Source: Rhodosporidiobolus odoratus (Eukaryota; Basidiomycota; Microbotryomycetes; Sporidiobolales; Sporidiobolaceae). Taken from it: DNA of 64,000 nt. The notes under the pieces are model-generated. The model ran no database searches. It was not told the DNA's origin and saw only the letters and a list, made by a program, of their open reading frames with translations. Of the stretch, positions 1 through 10,860 are shown in pieces. The number at the start of each line of letters is the position of its first letter. Position 1 is the first letter of the stretch. Position numbers and translations under genes: made by a program. Where the stretch lies: the NCBI GenBank assembly GCA_034387635.1, contig JAOANU010000005.1, positions 620,001 through 684,000 of the forward strand. The letters run 5' to 3'.

Positions 1-1305
1 GTCGCCCCGTAGCTGCAGTTGCCCTCCTCGACGAGATCCCCGACTCAACACGTGACGCCACTCCTCCCAGACCTGCTCTGCGGCCTGCGGATTCCGACGG
101 TACACCTCGAGCCAGTCGTACTTGGCTGGTCCCGTAACTGTCTCGATAGCCTGCAACGCATGCGCCGTTCCAAACCCCACCAAGAACCCCCCCTGCCTGT
201 AGTCCTGCCCCGCGAGAAGAGCGATGACGGCGCCGGCTCTTGGTTGATCGAGGACTCCAAGCTCGGTCGCGAGCTTTGATCGGGAGAAGAGGCTGACCAG
301 CTTCTTGTCCTGTCTCAACATGCCAGTCGTTGTCCGTGTGAAGTGTAGACCGTTGAAGATGTTGTCGCTGTCACCGCCAATGACTGCGACGTCTTCTTGA
401 TAGGCTGAGGCGCGCTCGAAACTCGTCTTCAAGTCGGCGAAGGGAGTGACAAGTGGAAGTTGTGTAGGGAGAGAGGCGGGAGTGGAGAGTGGAGGGGGGC
501 GACCTTGAACGAGAGCGGTGACAAGCTCGGCGGTAGCGGGATCGCCTTCATGGCTGGGCGTCGAGAACGTGCACATGCCGTCGAGGGCGTGGAAGAGCTG
601 TGGAAGATGGTGTCAGAGAATGCTGCTGAGGGAACATCGAGATGGGGCATACCTCCTGCTTGGAGCAGTCCTGCAGATCTTGCAGACTTGGCGCCGGCAT
701 GTAGAGGGAGGAATAGGCGGGAAGGGATTTGAGCGCTTGACGACCGTCGCCGCTGTGAAAGAGCAAGTCTCCCTCGTACTTCCCTAGCCGAGCATCTCCA
801 CTGCCCTTTCCTCTGACCTCCCGCACCCCTGCATCGAACAACGCAAACACCTTGCCCATCACTCCCGTTATCCTGCCTTTCTCGGATGCCTCCTTCGCCC
901 GACTACGTTCTTCCGCACCCGGCAGGATGATCAAGAGGCCCGTCGGCCAGACTGACCGGATTGCGACAACAAGGTCGCAGATCGCCTCGAGCACTGCACA
1001 GGCGACGGTGTCGGGGTAGGAGTCGGAGCGCCAAAAGGGGTCCTGCTTGCGGAGGTGGCCGGCACTGGTGTGGAAGGTGGAACCAGTCGAGCTGCCCATA
1101 TCGACCAACACGACTGAAGCAATGCATAGTTGAGTATAGCGTGTATGCGAGCGAACTGAGGGATGCACTCACCATCTTTCGCACCATCCTCCTCCAGAAT
1201 TGCCCTCATCAATCTCGAGCCTTGACTAGAATCCTGGTCATTGGTCTGAAAGGAGAGCACCGCCTGGGCTTGGTGTGCGAGGTCGGCAAAGTCGGAGATG
1301 CCCAT
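1..1305 (-). CDS. XPG/Rad2-like nuclease-fold protein, cut by the window edge
   Basis: The ATG at 1305 opens MGISDFADL. At least three exons follow: 1305 to about 1175, about 1111 to 654, and about 605 down to base 1, where the C-terminus leaves the window. Seen in the sequence: an early VLVDMGSS strand where XPG-family proteins carry a metal-binding Asp, then VIGGDSDNIF (the DSD signature of the internal XPG region), then LLAGQDYRQGG followed by VGFGTAHALQAIE, which matches the helix-hairpin-helix pattern GSDY...GVGP..ALELL of FEN1, GEN1 and RAD2. The usual AEAEAQ acidic motif is not visible; GDPATAELV occupies that place. The protein could therefore be an active structure-specific nuclease or a degenerate relative such as Mkt1-like proteins. 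The family fold is an inference from motifs; the exact member is not recognised. Confidence 0.55.
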
Positions 1306-1616
1306 GATGAGCAGGGGTAGGGAGGAGGAGGTTCGGGTTGCAGGGGGAAGGAAGAAGGGAGAGAGATGGTGAGCAAGGAACGGCTCCGGCTGGTGATGGC
1401 AAGGCTTATAGGTAGCGTCTTGTTGTAACAGTCTCTGAGATAGCAACAGGGGAAACAAGCGGTATCATTTGAGGAAGAGAGGGATGCTCAACTCGACTTC
1501 TCACTGTCACTACTTGTTTGTCGCAAGACTGTAGTATGATTGTGGGAGGTGTGTCTCACTCAATGTTCATACCGCTACTGTAAGCGGGGCCGAACAGATT
1601 ACACAACTATGAGAAA
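1306..1616. other. Intergenic spacer
   Basis: This stretch lies between the start of the XPG-like gene and the stop of the next minus-strand gene. It should hold the promoter of the former and the 3' UTR of the latter. I see no further gene or repeat in it. Confidence 0.5.
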
Positions 1617-4042
1617 CTAAGGCCACAAGTTCCCCCCAAAGTTGATCAATCCAACCTCCCCGTCTCCGAGCCAATCCTCGATCTCAATCCCTTTCCACTC
1701 TGCCCGAATGATCTTGCAGAGCATATTCTCGAGCAGGATCGGACACGAAAGGTCGATGTTGAGAGAGAGTAGGGCCTGCAAGGAATGGATCAGCACGGGT
1801 CAAGCGGAGCTCGAGATCCAGCCCCAGGTCCTCAGAGCACTATGATCGAATACACCACGCTAGTACACGGAGGTAGGAAAAAGGGGACGTACCGCGCGTA
1901 TACCGTTGGAGATTCCCCCCTCTGCCTCACTCGCATTCATGGCGTCGAAGAACTGTCGGGAGGCCTCCTCGGTGGCAGCATCGACCTCCTTCCTCGTGCT
2001 GCTCGCCGATACGCTCAGGAAACCGAGTTGAACTAGACCCTTGCGAGCCCCTCGGCTGACATCGGCGACGATACGGGCCATTTCATCTCGAGTCGGACGT
2101 TGGGCATAGCCACTCAAGGCGAGGTCACCTGCATGAGCCACACAGAGCTGAGTCAGCAAAGAATAAAGACTGGGGAGCAAGGCGCTTGTGGCAGAGGCTG
2201 GGAAAGAAATGGTGGACGAGGCGAAGTTACATACCCGCTAGCAGCATCAAAGACACATTGTTCTTGATCGCACAACCAGGGAGCTTGGCATCCATGAGGA
2301 GGTCCCTGATCTCCGGAAAGGTCGGAAGGACACCGGTCGGGATGGACGTGATGAACTTGTCGAGTGTTCGGTCCAGCGCCGACTGACTCTTGTTCCAATG
2401 CAGATGGTGAGCCGATTGACCGTAACACACCGTACTTCCCCAGCGTAGACCCTGGCTTGGCTTGAGGGACCTCGTCGCGAACTGTGTTGGCACCGTCTGG
2501 GTCGTCCAGGTCGGAATGTTGGTGCGGTTGATGCCGATGCTTGGAAAGGCGGCGTAGACGGCTTCTTCAGCGGCAATCAAGCCACCGACTCGAGTTTGAC
2601 AGTGGTGCTCGAGCTGTAGGTTGCGGGGTACTGGAGCGCCTTGGGAATTGACGAAGGTGGGGAGCAGTCGGCGATGCGGATGACGCTCACGCAGGGGAAG
2701 AACCTGCGACAGAGTCGAGTCAGGAATGGCCAATGCACAGACCTTTCTAAGAGACTGAGCGTGTACGCACCAGGTAAGGCTTATCACACATCAACTCGAC
2801 AACACGCTGCTTCTTCGAAGTGGCTCGTTTGGTGGCTGGAGTCGGAACGGATGTCGTGGGGAAGTTACGATAAACCGTGATGGCTGGAGAGAGAGCGGTC
2901 GGAATGGGGGGAAGGCGTTGAGCGGGCGTAGAAGGGAGGGAGTGGGTTTCCGCAAGGGCAGCTACGAGCAGGAAGTTCAGCTGGAGGTTGAATGGTAAAG
3001 TCAGCCTCTGTATAGTCAAGACGGAAAAAGGAAAGTGCGTACAAAGCAGCGCTGGCGCCGGACTGACTCCCGCCTGTCCATACCTCCGCAATCCATATCG
3101 CGTTGCAATTTTCTCAGCTCCTTAGGCCATCCCGTCACCTTCTGCTGCACTGCCGGCCCAGGCGCATTGTCCTCTTCCGAACTTGATTCGGAGGGATCAG
3201 GAAGCGCCTCGGTCCGTTTGCGTTTCCTCGATGCAGGAACCGGGAGAGGCTGCAGGACGGCGCCGAGGTCAGGATACGGAAAGGAGGGCTGGGCACCCTC
3301 GATCAGCCGCTCCGCCATTGGTTTGTCGTCGGCCAATTCCATCAGCTGCGCCTCCATCTCGCCCCATGTCTGCATCGCCTCTGCGTCCTCGACCACTTCA
3401 GCGATCGCCTGCTCCCACCTCCCAAAGTGCTCCAGTGCGACGCGGCTACGCGGCGCTTTCGAGGTATCTGTCGGGTCCACCACCTTCATGGGCTTGTAAA
3501 CGAGTGCAGGAAGAGTGGGCGAGATGAAGAGGGCGGAGCTTGAGCAAGCCTGGCGCAGCGCCGAGGCGAGGAAGAGGCGGGAATGAGCGACAGAAATGAA
3601 GGTAACGACGAGGTGGGTAAGGGGTAGAGCAAGCTCATACAGCTCGGCCGGGTCTGCGGGACGAGACGGCGCCGGACGGGGAAGCTCCACCCCACCGACG
3701 ATGCGGGGAGGCGCCTGTTGCTCGATTCGGCGGGTAAGGAGGCGGTGAGTGGAGGCAAGTCGGTGCGTGGTGGAGTCGGGGAAGGTCGACAGCAGGAAGA
3801 TGTCGAGCAGGAGACGCGAGACGGCAATGCTGAACGGCTCGCCCGATGCCGGTGTGACCGGTTCGATTGGAGCGGGGAAGGGGGCATATGTGCATTTGGC
3901 TGTAAGGAGCGGCAGGATGGAGACGAGTTGGGACAAGGAAGAGACGTCGGCGGGAGCGAGACAGTTTGCTCGGGCTAAGTGCTGGCAGAGTTGGTTGCGG
4001 AAGAGCAATTGCTCCGGCGACTCGGGACTGTGACCTGCCTGC

Positions 4043-5102
4043 TCCTCCTGTAAGGACCGGGATTGTTCTAACCGGACCCCCGTTCAACCGGATTTCTGAC
4101 CGGAAACCCCTCGGATCCGGTTAACGGGAACGGGAATCCCCGTTACTCCCGTTACCCCCGTTAGCCATTAGATATACTTTGTAATCACATATGTTTGATT
4201 AGCTTTGCTCACCTGCCCAGTCCCGGCTGGAGAAGTCACTCTCTAGGGCTTCAGTTGGGCTCGCTTCACGGTTGATCGTGAAATCGGCGGTAGTGAGCTT
4301 CTTGATGGCCGCAATATTGGCGTGGTCTTTGTCGCATCGGGTCTTGTGGGATTGCAGACCTCCGGTCGAGGTGACATTGGCCGGGCGGAGTATGCCGTCA
4401 CCGCAACTGAGAGAGAGCTCAGGTCAGCGGTGCTACAGGACGAGATAGGAAAGGTACATACACAGTGCATACAAAACGCACCATCATTGCCTGCCTGCCC
4501 TTCTCATCCGGCTTGTGTGTGCGTTCTTCGTGAGGCGCTTGTACCGGCTCGTGGAAGTGGCAGTAGAGGTCATAGGTGCTGGATCTGTTCTCCATGACTC
4601 GATTCCAGTGCGCTTTGCACTTGGCTATGTATGGTATGGGTATAGGTCAGCTCAAGAGAGTTGTGCGGAGAAGCCGGAGGAGGAACGAACCGAAGTCCTG
4701 ATCATCGTTGCCGGTGAGGGTGCGATCGCTATTAGCCTTGTTCCCCTTCTTGCTCTGGGCCGCATTGCTGTCTTTAGCCATAGAAAAGAGCAGCGGAAGT
4801 GATGAGAAGAGGGGAAGACAAGACCTCGAGCAGGAATTGAGAATGGCCAACTTTGATTTGCCAAAGCTGTCCGGAGCTTGCGTCGATGATCTTAGCTTCG
4901 CTTGCACGCACTGGTGGCCTGAATAGCTACTATAAAAGTCTTCCCGTTCCCCCGTTCCCCCGTTGAGCAGCCGTCGGAATCGGCCTAGCGGATAACGGGA
5001 ACGGGCCCTGACCTAAGCCCGTTATCCCGTTACTAACCGGAGTAACCGGCCCCGTTACCCGTTAGTCGCCCGGTCATGACGGTCCCAGTCCTTATCCTCC
5101 TG
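4043..5102 (-). mobile_element. hAT-type DNA transposon, internally deleted, with 8-bp target duplication
   Basis: The element proper is 4051-5094 (1,044 bp). It is flanked by perfect 8-bp direct repeats TCCTCCTG at 4043-4050 and 5095-5102, the target-site length of hAT elements. The terminal inverted repeats are TAAGGACCGGGATTGT at 4051-4066 and, on the other strand, TAAGGACTGGGACCGT at 5079-5094 (13 of 16 match). Both subterminal regions (about 4060-4165 and 4940-5065) are crowded with CCCGTT/AACGGG and AACCGG/CCGGTT words, as expected for transposase-binding sites. The interior carries a small spliced gene with a BED zinc finger but no catalytic domain, so the copy is non-autonomous. The clean duplications and the intact small gene suggest a fairly recent insertion. 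Confidence 0.85.
4199..4781 (-). CDS. BED zinc-finger protein encoded by the hAT element
   Basis: Three exons give about 153 residues. Exon 1 starts at the ATG at 4781 (MAKDSNAAQSKKGNK). The intron after DDQDF begins GTTCGT and ends CATAG. Exon 2 contains SSTYDLYCHFHEP and EKGRQAMMVRFVCTV. The next intron begins GTATGT and ends CTCAG, and joins to CGDGILRPANV. Together exons 2 and 3 build a C-x2-C...H-x3-C BED finger (VCTVCGDG ... GLQSHKTRC). After WAG a GTGAGC donor is present with nothing to splice to before the element end; read-through gives EQS and a stop at 4199. BED fingers bind the ends of hAT elements. The dimerisation and catalytic parts of a transposase are absent. Whether the gene is transcribed is unknown. 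Confidence 0.7.
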
Positions 5103-7229
5103 GTCTGCGGTACCCCCTTCTACTTGCGCGCGTACAAGCCACTCGTTGGCCATGCGCTTGAGCGTGGGGCAAATGTCCTCGCGAACCGCCTCGCCCAAGC
5201 GTGCAAGGACATCCAGCTCCAGCGCTTCGAGCACGTGCGTGGCGAATGAGAGAGAGGAGATGGTGTTGCCCAGTTGTACTGCCAAGGCGGCATCGGAGGC
5301 GAAATGGCGGAGCAAGTCATGGGCAAAGATGGGCGAGGAGAGAATGCGAACGCCAAAGTTGGAAGTGGTCTCATAGGGAGGTGAGACTTGCGACAGATCG
5401 GTCTCGAGGCGATCGAGGGTGGATGGGAGTGAGGAGAGCGTTTTGCGGAGCGTGGCGGGAACGAGGTGGGGTATATCATGGGCACTGGATGTGAAAATCT
5501 TGGCGAGATTGGTGCGGAGTTGAGTTTGCTGGAGTAACCAGTCAGCATGGGATGAGTGAGTGCGAGAAGCGAACAGACTGACAATGGCGGATTCGTCCTG
5601 TGTTCACAGAGAGATGAGCCGAAACAATAAGCCAGAACAGAGGAAAAGCGGCGTACCCGGCGTGCACGCTTGGAAGGCTTTGCTGCGCCCTGTAGGAGGT
5701 AGTAGATGTCAGCATATGATGAGATGTTACCGGCCAGAATGAACTGACCGTTTCGGCAGCTCGTCGCGGTTGACAAGCCTTTCGCGCCTTCGCTGCAGAT
5801 GACGTGTGTTGCGGAGTTGTCCGTTTGCTGGAGGTGATGAGCTGCGCGAGACGGCTACTGGACCGATAGACGACAAGTCCTCGAGACGTGACGGTGATGG
5901 CGGAGGGGATAGGACACGCAGGAGCAGCAACCGGAGTGGGGCAATGAGAAGTCGCGTCGCTCTACATGAAGGATCAGTCAGCATTGGAGAGACCAGGCAA
6001 GTGGAGAGAACACACGAGGACATCTTGGACCGGAGCCGCTGCGAGGGACATGATGCCGGCACGAAGGCGAGAAGTGCTCGATGAATTGGTGTCCTGGTTC
6101 TTCTCGCAGGTAATCTTGTAGCGCTCCCACTCGGCGGCATAGCTGTCGCGGCGCTGGAGATAGTCAGACGGGTAGAGGGGGTCGAGAGCAGAGATGGGCG
6201 GTGCAGGTGGCAGGGGAGTTAGGGCGGGAATGCGCTGCCAGTTGTAGGTGAGGGAAACGTCGCCAGCGGGATAGCCAAGCTCCTGCGAGACCTGCGACAC
6301 CGTCCAGCGGCGTTCAAGCCCTCCCACCACTTCATCCCGTAACGCTCAAACAACCCCGTAGGCGACGCCTTCACCAGCATGCGCCTCCAACCCCTGCTCT
6401 GCAAGAAGGGTTCTCCATTCTTCGTGTTACCGGCCTTGACACAATTGCGGACACGAATCGTGCAAGCAGCAGCAAGGGCGAAGATCTCTTCCGCCTTGTC
6501 GAGAGCCCGTCGACGAGCTGGCGCACCGCCCTCCTGGTCGAAGAAGGGAGACGACTCGCGCGATACGAACCCAAGAGGATTACCCGCGTTGATGCAGGAG
6601 GTCACCAGGTCGTCCGTGGCCTCGAGATCGAGCTCGTCCGCCTGCTCTCCCACGACCGCCGCCCAAGTCCTCCCTTGCGAGGCGAGCCGCTCCAGTCGGC
6701 GATCAACGTTGTCTTGAATAGCGGCATGTAAGGCTGTGTACTCGGGTGTCCCCGCTGCCGCGGACGGCAGGTCGCCGAAGTAGTGGTCCCAGCGGAAACG
6801 ACGTTTGATGGTCGTGGCAAAGAAGAGCCGGCTGCGAGCGTGGAGGAGCATGCTCTGAACGTTGCGAAGTCCTCCAACGGCGGCCTGCCCGATGCGGTCG
6901 CCGAGAAAATGCATGCCAGGCGTGAGACCGCGGAAAAGACGTTCGTTGGAGAGGATGCCTTCGATGTCAAGAGTGATAGGGCAATCGGGAGAGACGGCCA
7001 GTTTAGACGGGTAGCAGACAATGATGGACCGGGACCAGTGAGAGCCGGGTGGAGGGGGAGGGTAATTTGGCGCGAGGGTCGGAGGGGTGCCGACATGAGC
7101 GTCGACGCCTCGAAATAGGTAGATGCCGGGGTCGAGGGGATCCCACTCGATCCAGGTACCGGTGCGCGGATCAAAGAAACAGCCTCCATGGGAACCGGGC
7201 GGTAATCGACTGAGAGGGATAAGTAGACT

Positions 7230-8935
7230 TCAGCTTGCATCGTCGTCTTTGGGATCGGCGTGCAGCGAGCCGAAGCGGGCGCCGAGGTCGAGGACGAGGT
7301 CGCGAGGAGTCAGAGCGGCGAAGAGAGCAGCAGTGCGTAGGCCGGTGCTCGAGGTGAATGAGGTGATGCGAGCACGTGCACCGATTCCTGAGCTACTAGA
7401 GTCGACGGGAGGAAGGTTGTCGTCAGGATCAGGATCAGGAGAAGGGTTGAAGAGGGGCCGTTTTGGCGGGGGCTGAGCTGAGTGAGCTGCGGAGGAAGTG
7501 GTGTGGGATGGGACAGGGTTGGGTGAAGGAGTGGGAGGGTAGAGGATCACGTTCGCTTGACGGTGATGGGCTGCAACAGAGTCCAGTCAGACTTGTCAAT
7601 GAAGGTACGGCAAGCAACGCACTGTAGAAGTTGCCAGCGCCATCGGTAGGGGTTGAAAGGACATGGTCTGTGTGTGAACAGTATGGTCAGCATGCTTGTC
7701 GACAGGAAGGCAGGAACGTAGCGTACGTCGTAGTCGCAACGCTTCGCGACAATCCCTGATCACCACCCCTTCACAGTACAGCCTTGTAACCTCGCCCAAG
7801 CCTGCGTTGATCCGCTCTGTCACCTCCAAGTACTTCTTGAACATACTCTGTTGCGCGTCAACGTCCCGGATATCGCTGAATGCTTTCGAGAACGCATCGA
7901 AGGTGACCAAAGGCGCAGATGGTGCAATGACACCTTTGGCAACCTCGCGACGGGTGAACGAGATGGAGAAGGATGATGTTCCCTTGCCGTTACCGAGGGA
8001 TGAGATCTGGGCAAGGGCGGCGAGCCAGGTAATGTTCTCCCCCCCAGCTTCCGTCGTCAAAAAGAAGGGAGTATTCGCCAACTCGATGACATCGCGATGC
8101 AAAGCCGGTATCGCGGCGAGAAGACGTGCTGTTTCTGCCGCAAGAGCGGAGCCGGATTCGGAGAGGGCGGCTGAATGGCGCAGGAGGGAGGAATGTGTAT
8201 GGTAGGCGGAGGATAAACGGTAAGCGGCAGGGTTGGAAGCGGGCACGGTAATGATTGCATGGCCGGGGCGAAGTTGGTGCAGGAAGGGGAGTTGCGGTGC
8301 GACACTCTTCCAACGCCTGTTCGGGGGAGGAGATGTTTCAATACGGTGCCGGCAGAGAGCACAAGAAATCAAGAAGAAACACACGCCTTTTCCTCATCCC
8401 ATTTTTTCGGCATCGCATCCTGAGTAATCTCAATTCGTTCCAACATTTCTCGCATCCGTCTCGTGCCCTCAGTACTATCATCCTCCAAAACGACCTCATA
8501 TGATTCCATACCTCGCCCTAAAGCATCTTCAAACCCCTCGTACGTCTGAGCAGCCTGAAGACGATCATGTGTCAACGGGCTAGTAGCCTGCGTTGCCAGA
8601 CCCGGCGGCGAGGAGCCCCATGTGACGAGCATGTCGCGGAATTGGGCTAAGGTGCCCATGATCTCGGCACGAACGGGAAGTAAGGCGACGTTGTGGTGAG
8701 GCGGAACAGTGCCGGAAAGAGGGGGCGGGACGTGAGGGCGGAAGAAGGAGGGGATGTTGTTGAATAGGTGATTTTGTTCCGCAAGGTCGAATAGGCGATT
8801 TGTAGTTTTGGCCGCAGGAGGTGGGGCCTGGACAGAGTCGGCCTCTGGTGCTTCACCAATGTCGGGTTCGTAGGATCCATCCCCACTGGCGGCGTCAGCA
8901 GCCCCGCTGTACGTCTGTTCAGGGGCGAATGGCAT
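7230..8935 (-). CDS. Unrecognised spliced gene ending at an in-frame TGA
   Basis: The ATG at 8935 opens MPFAPEQTYSG. Three introns are supported: one ending about 8315 (join KA-RWKSVAPQ), one of 60 nt near 7720, and one of 52 nt near 7600. The joined product contains STPTDGAGNFYTHHRQANVI. The frame stops at TGA 7230-7232 after PKDDDAS. Downstream of the TGA the same frame continues as plausible protein (PLSRLPPGSHGG, then FDPRTGTWIEWDPLDPG) to about 6914, and no phase-compatible GT or GC donor is seen that would splice the TGA out. Either this is a complete gene of about 500 residues, or it is the 5' half of a larger gene, now decayed, whose 3' half is the disrupted gene at 1617-6914. No known domain was recognised. 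Confidence 0.45.
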
Positions 8936-9457
8936 CGAAGGAGAGAGATGGGAGGTGATGAGAAGTAGTTGCTCGAGTTTGGCGGGCAGGGAGAGGAGAT
9001 AGAGAAGCTGAGCGAGCGGAAAAATGGCAGGATGAGGTAGAGATGGTGGGTGGAGAGGTTGATGAGACGGGAGTGGAGAGTAGAAAAGGGGGGATCATGG
9101 TGTTGTGAAGGTTGTGCAAGCGCTCGAACGCTCTGACAAGCCAATAATCGACGACCTCTTCGCAGCGCAATTCTGGTGCCTGCTGCTGACCGATGCGCTG
9201 ACGAGTCTACGGTGCGATTTTCCCACTCTCTTCTTCTGTCGTCACAGCTGATCTTCTCTCCCCCTTGCCAGCGAGAGATTCTCAACGCCGAACCCGGCTC
9301 AGTCACAAGGCCCAGCAGCTCCGCCACGCCGACCAACCACCCATCGGTCAGCCCTTCCCGCGCCACCTCTCCTTCGATCTGTCGCTACCTACAGCGGTCC
9401 CGTCACGGCTCCTCTGCCGACACCCCCAGCCGAGCGTGAAGGGTGGCTTGGTCAGGT
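8936..9457. other. Non-coding upstream region
   Basis: This lies upstream of the start at 8935. It is pyrimidine-rich on the minus strand just before the ATG, as in other promoters of this window. I see no convincing gene in it. Confidence 0.4.
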
Positions 9458-9850
9458 TCAACAGTATGCCGCTCTACATTTCACCTGCGGCTCGTTCTCG
9501 CTCTGACCTGCTTCCCTTTGCCTTTCACATCTTCCACTGCATGGCCGCTGGACCGCCATACTCGACGACAGGTCGAGCGAAACGGTACAGACAAGAGAGA
9601 GGTTGAGAGTAGATGTGAGAGATGCGGAGGCTGCTGTGTAGATTGCAGTGGGAGCGGTGGCTGCAAGTAGGGGAGGGAGTGCAGGTGGGGTACCAGTGAA
9701 AGTTGGCACATCCGCAAACGCGTCCGCCTCTGCTTCCTCCGCTTGCGCCACCTGTTCCACCACGTCCTCTTGCGCCTCTCCCCCCAGTGCTTTCTTCAAC
9801 GCCTGCTGCTCCTGCTCAATGTCTGGCGGCTTCTCATCCTGCTCCTCCAT
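9458..9850 (-). CDS. Possible small acidic protein, start exon or orphan
   Basis: An uninterrupted frame of 130 codons starts at the ATG at 9850. Its first 50 residues are strongly charged and coiled-coil like (EQEQQALKKALGGEAQEDVV, then several EAE/AEE pairs). The rest (from about residue 55) is low-complexity Ala/Thr/Ser and looks less like protein, so a splice near FADVPTFT, where a weak GTACCC donor sits, is possible. It could be a first exon of a longer gene. No family recognised. Confidence 0.3.
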   Translation of the reverse strand: MEEQDEKPPDIEQEQQALKKALGGEAQEDVVEQVAQAEEAEADAFADVPTFTGTPPALPPLLAATAPTAIYTAASASLTSTLNLSLVCTVSLDLSSSMAVQRPCSGRCERQREAGQSENEPQVKCRAAYC

Positions 9851-10390
9851 TCGCCCTTTCCACTTCGCCTGCTGCTCTTCCGCCCAACTTAATCTTCCCT
9901 CGTCGCCTCGTCCGGGCGACCGTCGAGGTCATCGAGCCCTCGCATCAATCCCTGTTCACTGGCTGTTTTCGGTCAAGTTTCTTTCCACATGGCCTTCTCA
10001 ATTCCGGTTCTTCGCTTGTCCTGGCTGTTATCTGCTGCTTCCGCACGTACAGCGACACACTTCGTCGCTCCTCGTAAGGACCAGGGTCCACGCAGGAGCT
10101 CAGCCGATTGGGGTGCAAAGGCGTCCTCATCCGTTTTTTCTTTTCTTCTTTGCCTTGTTGACTGACCTGTGCTTACGCTCAGCTACCTTCGAGCCTCGCT
10201 CGTAGTATTTGATGCACGTGATCCTCGCCGAACTAGGCGAGAAAGAAAACCGGGACTTCGCAAACCCAACTCGACAGAATGCCTGTTCGCTTTTCCCTCG
10301 CAAGCCACAATCTACTCCAGAGGCACCTCTGCAGACAGGTCAGCAGACAGAACACCGTGTCGTTGGTCTCTTCAGTCGGTGAGATGCTAG
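9851..10390. other. Spacer without a supported gene
   Basis: Frames are open on both strands because of the high GC content, but none shows a motif or splice pattern I would defend. It probably holds promoter sequence for the flanking small frames. Confidence 0.3.
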
Positions 10391-10684
10391 ATGTCTCCCT
10401 CGGTAATCACACATTCTGAGCCTCCCGAGAAGAGGAGAAAAAGGATTGGGAGAAACGTCGAGGCGGACGACGTGGAAGCCCGTCGCTGGAAATCGAAGGG
10501 CCTCGTTCTAAGACTTGGTCAGGTTGTACAACTTGAACTCGTCGAGGAGGACCAGTTCACTTCTCCTTCTTTGGACTATGCGTACATGCTGTACCCTCCA
10601 GAAGAAGTGCCGTATCATCTCTGTGCTGCCTGTGTACGCAATGAGGGAGGTCGACAGCGACACTGGCTTCTTAAAGCCGGTTGA
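10391..10684 (+). CDS. Possible small protein with basic N-terminus
   Basis: A 97-codon frame starts at ATG 10391 (MSPSVITHSEPPEKRRKRIG). It carries a short basic stretch near residue 14, then LVLRLGQVVQLELVEED and a CAAC pair near the C-terminus. The composition looks protein-like, but there is no recognisable domain and no splice evidence. It may be a chance frame. Confidence 0.25.
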   Translation: MSPSVITHSEPPEKRRKRIGRNVEADDVEARRWKSKGLVLRLGQVVQLELVEEDQFTSPSLDYAYMLYPPEEVPYHLCAACVRNEGGRQRHWLLKAG

Positions 10685-10860
10685 TCTCCTCACTAATGCT
10701 CGTTGACATCGTCTTCGACCTGATCTGCTAGTCTTAGGGCTGTCAGAGCCGCGCTCACGAGGTCAGCATACATGCCTGACTCCCTCGATCGCGAATGCTC
10801 CTCCTCCGTTCACCCTCCTCCCCACTCCGCTTCTCTCGCCGCTTCGACCTCTCGCCGTAC

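Larger units (their letters stand above)
1617..6914 (-). pseudogene. Large unrecognised spliced gene interrupted by a hAT element
   Basis: Coding exons run on the minus strand from about 6914 (ATG of MHFLGDRIGQ) to the stop at 1617-1619, where the last exon ends in GLINFGGNLWP. Good splice joins are visible at about 3025, 2760, 2230 and 1897. The exon spanning 4050/5095 is cut by a 1,044-bp transposon. When the element and one 8-bp duplication are removed, the frame runs straight on (...GTADQ, EEQAGHSPE...), so the insertion hit coding sequence. Near 6320 the reading frame shifts by one: the best-looking protein needs one extra G in GAGGGC, although an 83-nt intron starting GTGAAG at about 6377 could also explain it. 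A basic stretch with ESSSEEDN is present around 3190. No domain is recognised. The gene may be the downstream half of the reading frame at 7230-8935. Confidence 0.5.

Noticed and set aside
3035..3499. Plus-strand frames of 114-154 codons at 3035-3527
   Set aside because: They are antisense shadows of the minus-strand exon at 3016-4008 in high-GC DNA.
5055..5315. Resemblance of SFATHVLEALELDVLARLGE to the C-terminal domain of Ric1
   Set aside because: Only one short helix matches, and no WD-repeat region or further Ric1 sequence is found in the neighbouring exons.
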